Shown here: positions 7,494-15,913 of the stretch, piece after piece
How the letters are laid out: every line of letters starts with the position of its first letter
Position numbering within the stretch: position 1 is the first letter of the stretch
Source of the DNA: Skermania sp. ID1734
GTDB taxonomy: Bacteria > Actinomycetota > Actinomycetes > Mycobacteriales > Mycobacteriaceae
DNA: 64,000 nucleotides
Direction of reading: 5' to 3'
Assembly (NCBI RefSeq): GCF_007489285.1
Contig: NZ_VLIY01000002.1
Coordinates: forward strand, 186,001 to 250,000
Made by a program: the position numbers and the translations under genes
Notes under the pieces: generated by a model
The model's input: the letters and a program-made list of their open reading frames with translations, nothing else
Database searches by the model: none
What the model was told of the DNA's origin: nothing

Positions 7494-9820
7494 CATAACG
7501 CCACCGGCGCCGCCGGGAGTAAGCGGGCGATGTCGAGCGCGTAGTCGGGATGGTCGGCGGGCACGATGGCCGAGTACAGCGCCGTCCAGCAGCCAGGGCA
7601 GCACAGCTGGCGGAACACGACCGGCGCGTCGACGTACTCCGACGGATCCGAGGTGACCTGTGGGCCGGCCGCCGATGATGGTCCGTCGAATCGAGCCAAT
7701 TGCAGTGCGGCGTCGTTGCGTTCGTCGCCGAGCAGCCGCCCGCAGTGGGCGCACGCGATGACCCGGGTGTCGCCGACGGTGACTTCGGCGATGTTGTCGT
7801 CGAGGCGACGTGCCCTGCTCAGGTCGAGTGTGGGCGCGTCGGCTGGCAAGTGGCCGGAGCGCTCGCGTCGGTCGCTGCGCAACTGTTCGCGACGACGCGT
7901 CGTTGCCGCATCGTCGACCGATCCGTCCGCAAGCACTACGCCATAGACGCTGTCCGCGCCACCGATGCTGACCTTGCCCTCACGTACATCGTCGGCCACC
8001 GCGTGCGGGTCGCGGAGCAGCGGGTCGCCGTAGCCGCCGCCGCCTTGCCAGTGCATGTAGAGCACTTCTCCTGGGGCTACATAACTTTCGGCATAGCAGG
8101 CGCCGAGTTCGCGTGCGCCGCCGAGCTCATCGAGTGCGCCGGGGATTTCCCCGCGGCGGAATTGTTCGCGGACATCGGTGTTGCGGGCCAGGATCTCCAC
8201 ACCGGTGTTGCCGGGATAGCCACCGGCCAGTCCGTTGTTCTGTGAGACCGCCTTGCCGGCCGAGGCGAGAACGAGACCCATGGGCAGGCTGGTGCCATAC
8301 GGTGTGACCGCGATGGAGGCGCTCACGCCGCCACGCTGACGGCCGGGCCCACCCGAGTCCGGCTCCTCGCGGCGCCACAGCGTCAGCAACGGGTAAAGGA
8401 ACTCGGTCATTTCGGTGTCGGGGACGCGTCCCATCGGGATGCAGAAAAGGCCGCCGGTGTCCATGCCGTCCGCGGTCGGGCGGGCACCGTACCCGCCGGC
8501 CATCGGTTCCATCATCACGTTCAAGAAGGGCACTGGTTGCTCGTGACGCTCATCGAGGCCGGCGAGCACGGCGGTGTCCCAGGTGCCACAGCAGGCCGCC
8601 TGCACGTTCTTGCCCAGATCGACGGAGCGGTCGAGCATTTGGGACAGGCACTCGGCGATCAGGGTGCCGGTGAGCCAGGCGGGACCGATCGGACCGCGGC
8701 TGACCGCGGCCGGGAAGGTGGCGTTGTTGATGGTGCCCGGCTCGGAGATCAGATCGAAGCAGCGCATCAATCCGCCTGCCGACCAGGGGATGTCGCCGGC
8801 CAGGATGGGTAGCAGGGCGAGCATGACGCCGCCGCGCATTCCGGCATAGGTGCAGTTGATGACGCCGGCCTGCTTGTCGGTGCCGGTGAAGTCGAAGGTC
8901 AGGTGATCGTCCTTCTTGGTCATGGCGACGGTGATCTTGTGCAGGCCGCGGTCGCCGGCGTGCGACTGGTCCTGGTATCCGGTGGCCTTCCAGGTTCCGT
9001 CCGGCAGCGTGGTGAGCTTGCCGCGTAGTCGTTGTTCGGCGTCGGACATCATCCGCTTCATCACGGCCTTGACGGTGTCGGCGCCGTATTGCTCGATCAC
9101 CGCGAGCAGGCGGTTGCGCCCGACGGTGTTGGCGCCGATCTTGGCGCGCAGGTCGAGGCCGACGAGCATCGGCACGCGGGAGCGACGTACCCATAGGTCG
9201 GCGACATCGCTCTGCAGTACACCGTCGCGAACCACCTTGACGGGCGGGGTCGGCAGCGATTCGGAGAACACGTCCTGGGCGGCGGGGGAGAACGAGCCGA
9301 GCCCGACGCCGCCGAGATCCGGTTCGTGACACAGCGCGCTTGTCCACCCGAACAGCTTGCCGTCGTAGAAGATCGGCTGATAGACGATGACGTCGTTCTG
9401 GTGCAGGCCGCCGCCCACCCAGGGGTCGTTGCACAGGAACATGTCGCCCTCGGCGATGCCGGGGTTGGTGGCGCGGTGCTGCAGGGTCCAGTAGATGGCC
9501 AGGTCGACCGCGCCGACAAGCATTGTGTTGTACAGACCGACCTGTACCTCTTGACCGACTTCGTCGCTGATGGCGAAGTCGAAGTCGTTGGCGTCGGTCA
9601 CAATTGGCGACCCGGACATGCGCTTGAGCGCTTCACCCATTTCTTCGGTGACCGACCAGAGCCGGTGCCGGACCACCTCGTAGGTGAGTGGGTCGATGCT
9701 GTCGATCTGGTCTTGGGTGACGGTGTGCACCGGCAGTGAGGGCGGCAGCGTGCTGGTCAGCTCGTCGGGGTCGATCGGTCGGCTGGCGAAGACTTCCGAG
9801 CCGGGAATGGGCATGGTCAT
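7493..9820 (-). CDS. HyuB-type hydantoinase/carboxylase subunit with fused C-terminal cysteine domain
   Basis: 775 aa. Residues about 40-590 are a hydantoinase B / N-methylhydantoinase / acetone-carboxylase alpha-type domain (DPLTYEVVRHRLW, DMFLCNDPW.GGGLHQND, GGGGYGDPL). The last about 90 residues carry C690-x2-C693 and C740-C741-x2-C744, a zinc-ribbon-like module resembling the small gamma subunit of acetone carboxylase. The start ATG at 9820 is preceded by AGGAG overlapping the stop of hyuA. With HyuA it should form an ATP-dependent enzyme that opens a cyclic amide or carboxylates a ketone; which of these is undecided. Upstream homologues normally lack the Cys tail. Confidence 0.85.
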   Translation of the reverse strand: MTMPIPGSEVFASRPIDPDELTSTLPPSLPVHTVTQDQIDSIDPLTYEVVRHRLWSVTEEMGEALKRMSGSPIVTDANDFDFAISDEVGQEVQVGLYNTMLVGAVDLAIYWTLQHRATNPGIAEGDMFLCNDPWVGGGLHQNDVIVYQPIFYDGKLFGWTSALCHEPDLGGVGLGSFSPAAQDVFSESLPTPPVKVVRDGVLQSDVADLWVRRSRVPMLVGLDLRAKIGANTVGRNRLLAVIEQYGADTVKAVMKRMMSDAEQRLRGKLTTLPDGTWKATGYQDQSHAGDRGLHKITVAMTKKDDHLTFDFTGTDKQAGVINCTYAGMRGGVMLALLPILAGDIPWSAGGLMRCFDLISEPGTINNATFPAAVSRGPIGPAWLTGTLIAECLSQMLDRSVDLGKNVQAACCGTWDTAVLAGLDERHEQPVPFLNVMMEPMAGGYGARPTADGMDTGGLFCIPMGRVPDTEMTEFLYPLLTLWRREEPDSGGPGRQRGGVSASIAVTPYGTSLPMGLVLASAGKAVSQNNGLAGGYPGNTGVEILARNTDVREQFRRGEIPGALDELGGARELGACYAESYVAPGEVLYMHWQGGGGYGDPLLRDPHAVADDVREGKVSIGGADSVYGVVLADGSVDDAATTRRREQLRSDRRERSGHLPADAPTLDLSRARRLDDNIAEVTVGDTRVIACAHCGRLLGDERNDAALQLARFDGPSSAAGPQVTSDPSEYVDAPVVFRQLCCPGCWTALYSAIVPADHPDYALDIARLLPAAPVAL

Positions 9821-9828
9821 TATGGCTC

Positions 9829-11931
9829 CTAGTGGGCGACGATATTGAGATTGCCGAGGCGGTCGACGGTGCCGGTGGTGTTGTGCGGGACGACGACGGT
9901 GGTGGTCGGGACCTCGACGATCGCGGGCCCGCTGAGGGTGTGCCCGGCCAGCAGCTTGCTGTAGTCGTACACATCGGTGTCCACGTAGCCGAGGGCGCCG
10001 TCGAGGCAGACCTTGCGGCTGCCGATCCGAGCCACGGCGGCGTCGGCGGAGTCCCCCGACTTGAGTTCCGGTAGAGCGGGGGAGAAGGGCAGGATGCCGG
10101 TAGCGCGTACCCGGAAGGTGATTGCCTGGATTCCGGCTTCACGGAATCCGCTTCCGGCGCCGTACAGTTCGGCGTAGCGCTGCTCGAACAGGTCCGCGGC
10201 TGCGGCGATGGCGGCGGCATCGAGGCTGCCGTTGGGGACTGCAGTGGCGACCTCGGCGAGCTGCATCGTGAACCGCATGTCGATCTCGCGTTCGATCTCG
10301 ATGCCCGAGTACTTCAGCCCTTGGCGGTCGAGCGCGGCGCGCACCTGCGCCTCGAGCCGCTCGAAGTTGCGTTCGACGCGGCCGGGGTCCATCCGCATGG
10401 CGCCGGGGTCGGACAACTCGGCGGCCAGCACGATGTTGGATGCGGCCAGGCCGTAGGCAGAGAATGCGGAGGCGACCTGGCCCAGCGGCACGATGACCTC
10501 CCGAACACCGACCTCGGCCGCGTAAGCGGCGCAGTGGGCTGGCCCGGCACCGCCGAACGCGTACAGCACAAAGTCGCGGGGGTCGTGGCCGGCTTCGACG
10601 ACCGTCTTGCGCAGCAGGTCCCCCGTCTGGGCGTTCTGCACTGCATAGATGGCCGCGGCCGCGTCCTCGACCGAAAGCCCCAGCGGTTCGGCAATTTTGG
10701 TGCGAATTGCCTCGCGCGACAAATCTTTGTTGAGCGGCTTGCGCCCGCCGAGCAGGCCGCGCTCGGGCAGGATTCCGAGTACCAGGTTGGCGTCGGTGTT
10801 GGTGGGTTCGGTACCGCCTTGGCCGTAGCACGCGGGACCCGGTACTGCTTGGGCGCTGCGCGGGCCGACCTGAAGGTTGCCACCGGCGTCGATCCAGGCG
10901 ATGGCGCCGCCGCCGGAGCCGATGGCATGTACTTCGAGGGTCGGCACGTTGATGGGGTGGTGATTGATGACTGTGCTGCTCGCGCGCACCGGCTCACCGT
11001 CGACGACCAAACCGACGAGGAAGGTCGTTCCGCCGACGTCGGTGGCGATGATGTTGCGGTGGCCCAACTGCTTACCGAGCGACACGGCGCCGACCACGCC
11101 CCCGGTCAGCACCGAGCCGACGGTGCTGATGGCGTTTCTGGGTGCTTCGGCCGCAGCGACTGCGCCACCGTTGCTCTGCATCACCAACAGTGGCCCCGCC
11201 AGCTTGCGTTCGCGCAGCTGCGATTCCAGCGAACCGAGGTAGTCGCGCAGCCCGGGGCCGATCTGGGTGCTCATGATTGTCGTTGCGTTGCGCGAGAATT
11301 CGCGGATGCGCGGGCTGACTTCGCTCGACAGTGAGACGAACACGGTCGGGTCGATCTCGTGCACGAGCTCGCGAATCCGCTGCTCGTGGGCGGGGTTTCG
11401 GAACGACCAGAGCAGCGACACCGCTATTGCGGAGACCCCGTCATCCAGCAGCGTGCGGATCGCGGTGCGCGCCGAGTCCTCGTCGAGCGCGACCACCACG
11501 TTGCCGTCTCGATCCAGCCGCTCGGTGACCTCGAGTGCGTGCTTCTTCGGGATCAGCCCGTGGGACTTGCTCTGGCCCAACAGGTTCTGCAATTCCTCGG
11601 GCGAGCGGCCGAGGTAGCGGCCCTCCACGTTCATGATGTAGATCGAGTCGCGATGTCCCTTGGTGGTCAGGAAGCCGACCGGCGGCACATTGCCCATCAC
11701 CAGCGCGTTCAGTGACGACGTGGTTCCGTGCGCGATGTGGTGGGTCTCGGCGAGCATGGCCTCGACCGACACACCGAGTTGTTGTGCCAGCACATCGAGC
11801 ACATCGAGCACGCCTTGTGAATAGTCCGGCGGCGTCGACGGTGCCTTCGCCGCGAGTACCGTGCCGGCGTCATCGTCGAGCACCGCGTCGGTGAACGTGC
11901 CGCCGACGTCCACACCGATCACATATCCCAT
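9829..11931 (-). CDS. HyuA-type ATP-binding subunit (hydantoinase A / carboxylase beta)
   Basis: 700 aa. The N-terminal ASKHA phosphate loop IGVDVGGTFTDAVL, AHGTTSSLNALV, a second ATDVGGTTFLVGLV motif and YAFGGAGPAHCAAYA identify the HyuA/5-oxoprolinase/acetone-carboxylase ATPase half. It probably activates the substrate or bicarbonate as a phosphate ester for the HyuB partner directly downstream (9-bp gap). Start ATG at 11931 follows GAGGAG. Transcription should begin about 32 nt upstream from the perfect TTGACA promoter described at 11964-12060. Substrate class remains open (cyclic amide, oxoproline-like or aryl ketone). Confidence 0.9.
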   Translation of the reverse strand: MGYVIGVDVGGTFTDAVLDDDAGTVLAAKAPSTPPDYSQGVLDVLDVLAQQLGVSVEAMLAETHHIAHGTTSSLNALVMGNVPPVGFLTTKGHRDSIYIMNVEGRYLGRSPEELQNLLGQSKSHGLIPKKHALEVTERLDRDGNVVVALDEDSARTAIRTLLDDGVSAIAVSLLWSFRNPAHEQRIRELVHEIDPTVFVSLSSEVSPRIREFSRNATTIMSTQIGPGLRDYLGSLESQLRERKLAGPLLVMQSNGGAVAAAEAPRNAISTVGSVLTGGVVGAVSLGKQLGHRNIIATDVGGTTFLVGLVVDGEPVRASSTVINHHPINVPTLEVHAIGSGGGAIAWIDAGGNLQVGPRSAQAVPGPACYGQGGTEPTNTDANLVLGILPERGLLGGRKPLNKDLSREAIRTKIAEPLGLSVEDAAAAIYAVQNAQTGDLLRKTVVEAGHDPRDFVLYAFGGAGPAHCAAYAAEVGVREVIVPLGQVASAFSAYGLAASNIVLAAELSDPGAMRMDPGRVERNFERLEAQVRAALDRQGLKYSGIEIEREIDMRFTMQLAEVATAVPNGSLDAAAIAAAADLFEQRYAELYGAGSGFREAGIQAITFRVRATGILPFSPALPELKSGDSADAAVARIGSRKVCLDGALGYVDTDVYDYSKLLAGHTLSGPAIVEVPTTTVVVPHNTTGTVDRLGNLNIVAH

Positions 11932-11963
11932 GGTCGCTGACTCCTCAGATTGAACTTACGTAT

Positions 11964-12060
11964 GCGTCGAGTATTTGACGCCGATGGTGAATTGTCAACA
12001 GTGACTTTGAGTGAAATTCGAGGGGTTGACGGTTCGTCGTTAACGTCGAATACTTGTCAT
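11964..12060. promoter_or_regulatory. Mirror-image divergent promoters with operator-like sites over both -10 boxes
   Basis: Minus strand (toward hyuA-like): -35 TTGACA at 11998-11993, 17-nt spacer, -10 AATACT at 11975-11970. Plus strand (toward maleate isomerase): -35 TTGACG at 12026-12031, 17-nt spacer, -10 AATACT at 12049-12054. Each -10 is embedded in an 18-bp related site (11964-11981 read on the minus strand; 12043-12060 on the plus strand), sharing the core CGTC-N-AATACT-N-G. A repressor binding both would silence both half-operons at once. The binding protein is not known; the TetR at 3275 is a candidate. Confidence 0.65.
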
Positions 12061-12098
12061 GAGCGTAAACGCGCGTTGTCATGGAAGGAAGTTTGTGG

Positions 12099-12854
12099 AT
12101 GGGTATCCATCGGATCGGGCTGATCGTGCCGAGCTCGAATGTCACCGTCGAGACCGAGATGCCAGCACTGTTGGCGCGTCATCCGGTTTCGCGATTCTCG
12201 TTTCACTCCACGCGGATGCGCATGCACACGGTGTCCCCCGAGCAACTCGCGGCCATGAATGCCCAGCGCGAACGGTGCGTCTTGGAAATTGCCGACGCCT
12301 CTCCCGACGCGATCCTCTACGCCTGCCTCGTCGCAGTGATGGTTGGCGGACCCGGTGAACACCAGCGTGTCGAGGCCGCGGTGGCCGAGCAGTTGGCCGC
12401 GGGCGGCTCCGACGCGCGAATCCGCTCGAGCGCCGGGGCGCTGGTCGAGGCGCTGCGGGCGATGGATGCCAAGCGGATCGCCATCGTTACGCCATATCTG
12501 CGACCGCTCGCCGAGCTGGTCGTGGCGTACCTGGAGTCCGAAGGATTCACGGTTGCCGACTGGCGGGCGCTCGAGGTCGCCGACAACGCCGAAGTCGGCT
12601 GCATACCGGGGGAGCGGGTGCTGGACGCGGCGCGCTCGTTGGATCTCGGCGATGTTGATGCTCTGGTGATCTCGGCGTGCGTGCAGATGCCATCACTGGA
12701 TCTGGTCGAGGCTGCCGAGGTGGAGTTCGGCGTGCCTGTGCTGTCGGCGGCCACCGCGGGCGCATACAGCCTGCTGCGCAGCTTGAACCTTTCCGTGGCG
12801 ATCCCGGGTGCCGGCAGCCTGTTGCGCGCCGACCTCGAATCCGTTCCTGCCTGA
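12099..12854 (+). CDS. Maleate cis-trans isomerase (Asp/Glu racemase superfamily)
   Basis: 251 aa, cytosolic, cofactor-free. It begins RIGLIVPSSNVTVETEMPAL, the hallmark of maleate isomerase/arylmalonate decarboxylase proteins. Catalytic cysteines fall at C76 (YACLVAVM) and C194 (ISACVQMPS), the two positions recalled for the Nocardia farcinica maleate isomerase. It should convert maleate to fumarate. Start 12099 is preferred over the in-frame ATG 12081 because GGAAGGAAG sits just before it and the numbering then fits. First gene of the plus-strand half-operon, it links ring cleavage to the TCA cycle. Confidence 0.85.
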   Translation: MGIHRIGLIVPSSNVTVETEMPALLARHPVSRFSFHSTRMRMHTVSPEQLAAMNAQRERCVLEIADASPDAILYACLVAVMVGGPGEHQRVEAAVAEQLAAGGSDARIRSSAGALVEALRAMDAKRIAIVTPYLRPLAELVVAYLESEGFTVADWRALEVADNAEVGCIPGERVLDAARSLDLGDVDALVISACVQMPSLDLVEAAEVEFGVPVLSAATAGAYSLLRSLNLSVAIPGAGSLLRADLESVPA

Positions 12855-12865
12855 GGAGGCCTGTG

Positions 12866-13501
12866 ATGACCGATCTTCCGCACAAGGTGCACGGCGTCGA
12901 CCACGTCGCGTACCCGACTTTCGATCCGGCCGCGACGGTGAAGTTCTACCGCGACGTCCTGGGTTTCCCGGTGGTGCACTCGATCTGCGCGGCTGGCTGG
13001 GGTCCAGACAAGCACCCGGACTTCATCCATTTCTTCTTCGACATCGGCAACGACGACCGGCTCGCGTTCTTCTATTACTTTGGGCTCGAGCCGTTCGAGG
13101 GCGGCCCGCAGGGCGACGCATACTCGCGCTTCGACGAACATGTGCCTATCTGGTTCATCCGCTCCCGCCACCTGGCCATCCACGTCGCCAGCGAGGACGA
13201 CCTGCTCGAGTACCGGCGCCGCCTCGACGGCAGCGAATGGCCCGTCGAGATGCAAATCCAGCACGAGACCATCGAATCGATCTACACCCACGACCCCAAC
13301 GGTTACATGATCGAGATCACCCGAGCGATGAGACCCGTTACGCCGCAAGAAGACTTGGACGCCAACCTGACCATCGACGCGCTCGTCGACGTGGTGCAAG
13401 GCCCCGACCCGAGCATGGCGGCGCTGCTCACCCGTAAAGCCGAACTCATTGTGGAACGGGCCGCGGCATGGGAAGAACAGCAGAAGGTGGGGCAGCGATG
13501 A
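12866..13501 (+). CDS. VOC-family metalloenzyme (extradiol-dioxygenase/glyoxalase fold)
   Basis: 211 aa. VOC fold with GVDHVAYPTFDPAATVKFYR at the start. Candidate metal ligands are His in DHVAY, His in RHLAIHV and Glu in YMIEITR near residue 150. A C-terminal helical extension of about 50 aa is unusual for glyoxalases. Start ATG 12866 is preceded by GAGGAGG; stop overlaps the next gene in ATGA. Because the operon makes maleate but no gentisate-dioxygenase-type cupin is present, this protein could be the ring-cleaving dioxygenase or an isomerase. That assignment is inference. Confidence 0.8.
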   Translation: MTDLPHKVHGVDHVAYPTFDPAATVKFYRDVLGFPVVHSICAAGWGPDKHPDFIHFFFDIGNDDRLAFFYYFGLEPFEGGPQGDAYSRFDEHVPIWFIRSRHLAIHVASEDDLLEYRRRLDGSEWPVEMQIQHETIESIYTHDPNGYMIEITRAMRPVTPQEDLDANLTIDALVDVVQGPDPSMAALLTRKAELIVERAAAWEEQQKVGQR

Positions 13502-13743
13502 CCGAACTGTTCATGCTCGACGTGCCGGAAAACACGTCGATCGTCGCGGTCGCCGACAAGGACGCGGCGGTGACCGTCGACCGCGTCGGACCGTACTTCC
13601 GGATCAGCTCCGAGTCGGCCATCGTGATCGACCGCCGCGCCACCGGCTGTCGGCACGCCGTCTGGTACAGCAGCGTTGCCGGTCTGGTCGGGTCTCGAAT
13701 CACCCAGTGGGACAAGGACGCCATGCGAATCGAGCCGATATGA
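13498..13743 (+). CDS. Unknown 81-aa protein in coupled operon
   Basis: 81 aa with no domain that I recognise. It starts at ATG 13498 overlapping the VOC stop and ends at TGA 13743 overlapping the hydrolase start, so both junctions are ATGA and it is very likely translated. The sequence has a beta-rich look with a single Cys near the C-terminal third (ATGCRHAVWYSSV). There is no signal peptide or membrane segment. Tight coupling suggests a subunit or activator of the VOC protein or of the alpha/beta hydrolase. No function is claimed. Confidence 0.8.
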   Translation: MTELFMLDVPENTSIVAVADKDAAVTVDRVGPYFRISSESAIVIDRRATGCRHAVWYSSVAGLVGSRITQWDKDAMRIEPI

Positions 13744-14975
13744 CAGACACCGTCCAGCGACTCGGTGCGGGCCGCTACATCGAGGCTGCCGCCGCACCCG
13801 CCAACACGGTAACAACCGTGCACGAGTTGGAAACGCATGACGGGGCAAAGGTTTCCGGCGTACTGCGGACGGTTCCCGGCGCGTCAACCGTCGTCACGCT
13901 CATGCATCCGCGCCAAGATCTCACCCACCACGTCCTGGTCCCCGAACTGCTGGCTCGCGGATTCGCGGTCTGGACCCAAGGCACGCGGTCGGTCAACAAC
14001 GACATCTCCCTCGTGCACGAACAGGCGCTGCTGGACGCGGCCGCCGGTCAGGCGTTTTTACGCGACCGCGGATTCGAGCACGTCGTCACGCTTGGACATT
14101 CCGGCGGGGGAACCCTTTTCGCCTTCTACCACCAGCAAGCCGGGCTCGAGCCGGGGGAGCGCATCGCCAAGACTCCTGCGGGACGCCCCGTGGACCTGGC
14201 CGGGGCCGACATGCCGGTGCCTGATGGCGCCGTGTTCATGGCACCCCACCCGGGTCAGGGCGCGTTGCTACTGAGGTTGATCGACCCGTCGGTCACCGAC
14301 GAAAACGACCCCATGTCCGTCGACCCGGAACTGAACCCCTTTGCACCCGAAAACGGATTTGCCGAACCACCCGAGAGCTCAACGTATTCGACTGAGTTCG
14401 TGACGAGGTATCGTGCGGCGCAACGAGATCGGGTAGCGCGATTGGACGCGGTGGCCAAGGACCGGGTCGCGGACGCCGCTGCTGCGCGTAATCGGTTCAA
14501 GGCCAGCGAAAATCCTCACGATCGGCGTGTCGCCCTGGCGCCGCGGGTGCTCACCGTCTACCGAACCGACGCCGACCTGCGGTTCATGGACATGTCGTTG
14601 AGCCCGAACGATCGCCCCTACGGCTCGCTGTTCGGCCGCCGACCCGACCTGACCAATTACGGCCTGGTCGGCTTCGCCCGGTTCGCCACGCCGGACGCCT
14701 GGCTGTCCACCTGGTCGGGCCTGAGCAGCAACGCCGACTTTCTCCGCTGCGCGCCCGGGGTAACCACGCCAACGCTGTTCGTCGAACTGAGCGGCGACCA
14801 GGCATGCTTTCCCGAAAACGCCGAGGCGATGGTCCACGCACTCGGCGCGCAGGATAAAGACCACGTCCGGGTTGCCGGCACCCACTTCGGCGGCCCGATC
14901 GCGAAGGGGCAGCCGACCGGCGCCAGTCTCGCCGCAGCCGAGATGGGTCACTGGCTCGCGGAGCGTTTCGGCTGA
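13740..14975 (+). CDS. Alpha/beta-hydrolase-family protein
   Basis: 411 aa. The nucleophile elbow is GHSGGG with Ser121. A GTRSVNND segment precedes it, and a histidine candidate lies in VAGTHFGG near the C-terminus. An insertion of about 150 residues rich in charged residues (ENGFAEPPESSTY..) sits between the elbow and the C-terminal strands and would form a lid. No signal peptide is visible. Coupled by ATGA to the preceding 81-aa gene. It should hydrolyse an ester, thioester or C-C bond in the pathway, for example an aryl-CoA thioester. The 3' end overlaps the convergent FAH-family gene by 28 bp. Confidence 0.75.
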   Translation: MTDTVQRLGAGRYIEAAAAPANTVTTVHELETHDGAKVSGVLRTVPGASTVVTLMHPRQDLTHHVLVPELLARGFAVWTQGTRSVNNDISLVHEQALLDAAAGQAFLRDRGFEHVVTLGHSGGGTLFAFYHQQAGLEPGERIAKTPAGRPVDLAGADMPVPDGAVFMAPHPGQGALLLRLIDPSVTDENDPMSVDPELNPFAPENGFAEPPESSTYSTEFVTRYRAAQRDRVARLDAVAKDRVADAAAARNRFKASENPHDRRVALAPRVLTVYRTDADLRFMDMSLSPNDRPYGSLFGRRPDLTNYGLVGFARFATPDAWLSTWSGLSSNADFLRCAPGVTTPTLFVELSGDQACFPENAEAMVHALGAQDKDHVRVAGTHFGGPIAKGQPTGASLAAAEMGHWLAERFG

Positions 14976-15913
14976 CCCTGCTGAGGTTGGGTTGCTCGCC
15001 GCGCCGGCGGAACCGGGTGCAGCACAGGCCCGTTCACTACGGTGTTGTGGATCGTGCCGATGCCCTCGACGGACATGGTCACGGTGTCGCCGATGCGCAG
15101 CGGCGGCGGTCGCAGCTCACCGTGCCAGCCCCACAGTTCGGCGAGGCAGCCACCTCCGCAGGTGCCGGAGCCGAGCACGTCGCCCGGCCGAACCCAGGTG
15201 CCTCGGCTGGCGTAGGCGATGAGCTCGGCGAACGTCCACGCCATGTTGGCCAGCGTGTCCCCGCCGATGCGGACATCGTTGACGAACACGTCCATGGCCA
15301 GGTCGTAGCGGCCGTTGCGCTCGTGGTGGGCGAGATCGTCCGGAGTGACCAGCACCGGACCCAGCGTCGTCGCGGTGTCCTTGCCCTTGGCCGGCCCGAG
15401 CCCGACGCGCATTTCCCGGCTCTGCAGGTCGCGCGCCGACCAGTCGTTGAGAATGGTGAACCCGGCGACATGGTCGAAGGCCTCCGCCGCGGACAAGTTG
15501 TAACCCGCTCTACCGATCACCACCGCGACTTCCAATTCGAAGTCCAGCGTTTCGCATCCCGGCGGCATCGGGACCGGTTCACCCGAACCGATGGCGGCGT
15601 GCGGGTTGGTGAAGTAGAACGCCGGCGCCTCGTACCACGCTGGTGGGATTTCGCTGCTGCCGGTGACCGAGCGCAGCGAGCCCGCGGTGTGTTGCTCGAA
15701 GGTGATGAAGTCGCGGATGCTGGCCACCGGAACCGGCACGGCCACCGTGTCATTGGAGTTCCACGGCAACTGCTGACCCGCCAGAAAGGCGCCGGGATCG
15801 GCAGCGGCAAGCACGTCGAACACGTCGGCCGCCTCGAAAAGCAGGTCGATGCGATCGCCCTCGACGACGCCGTACCGCCGAACGCCGTCGAGAATCACCG
15901 ACCCGATTCTCAC
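14948..15913 (-). CDS. Fumarylacetoacetate-hydrolase-family enzyme
   Basis: 321 aa. FAH fold: DFELEVAVVIGR.GYN, then FTILNDWSARDLQ and KGKDTATTLGPVLVTPD, with the acidic metal ligands in the E-x-E and D positions expected. GSGTCGGGCL is the C-terminal loop. Such enzymes hydrolyse C-C bonds of acylpyruvates. In this neighbourhood maleylpyruvate to maleate plus pyruvate would feed the maleate isomerase. The start is GTG at 15913, preceded by GAGGAG and overlapping the cyclase TGA as GTGA. Longer upstream frames are read-through of the previous gene. Substrate is inferred from context. Confidence 0.85.
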   Translation of the reverse strand: MRIGSVILDGVRRYGVVEGDRIDLLFEAADVFDVLAAADPGAFLAGQQLPWNSNDTVAVPVPVASIRDFITFEQHTAGSLRSVTGSSEIPPAWYEAPAFYFTNPHAAIGSGEPVPMPPGCETLDFELEVAVVIGRAGYNLSAAEAFDHVAGFTILNDWSARDLQSREMRVGLGPAKGKDTATTLGPVLVTPDDLAHHERNGRYDLAMDVFVNDVRIGGDTLANMAWTFAELIAYASRGTWVRPGDVLGSGTCGGGCLAELWGWHGELRPPPLRIGDTVTMSVEGIGTIHNTVVNGPVLHPVPPARRATQPQQGQPKRSASQ

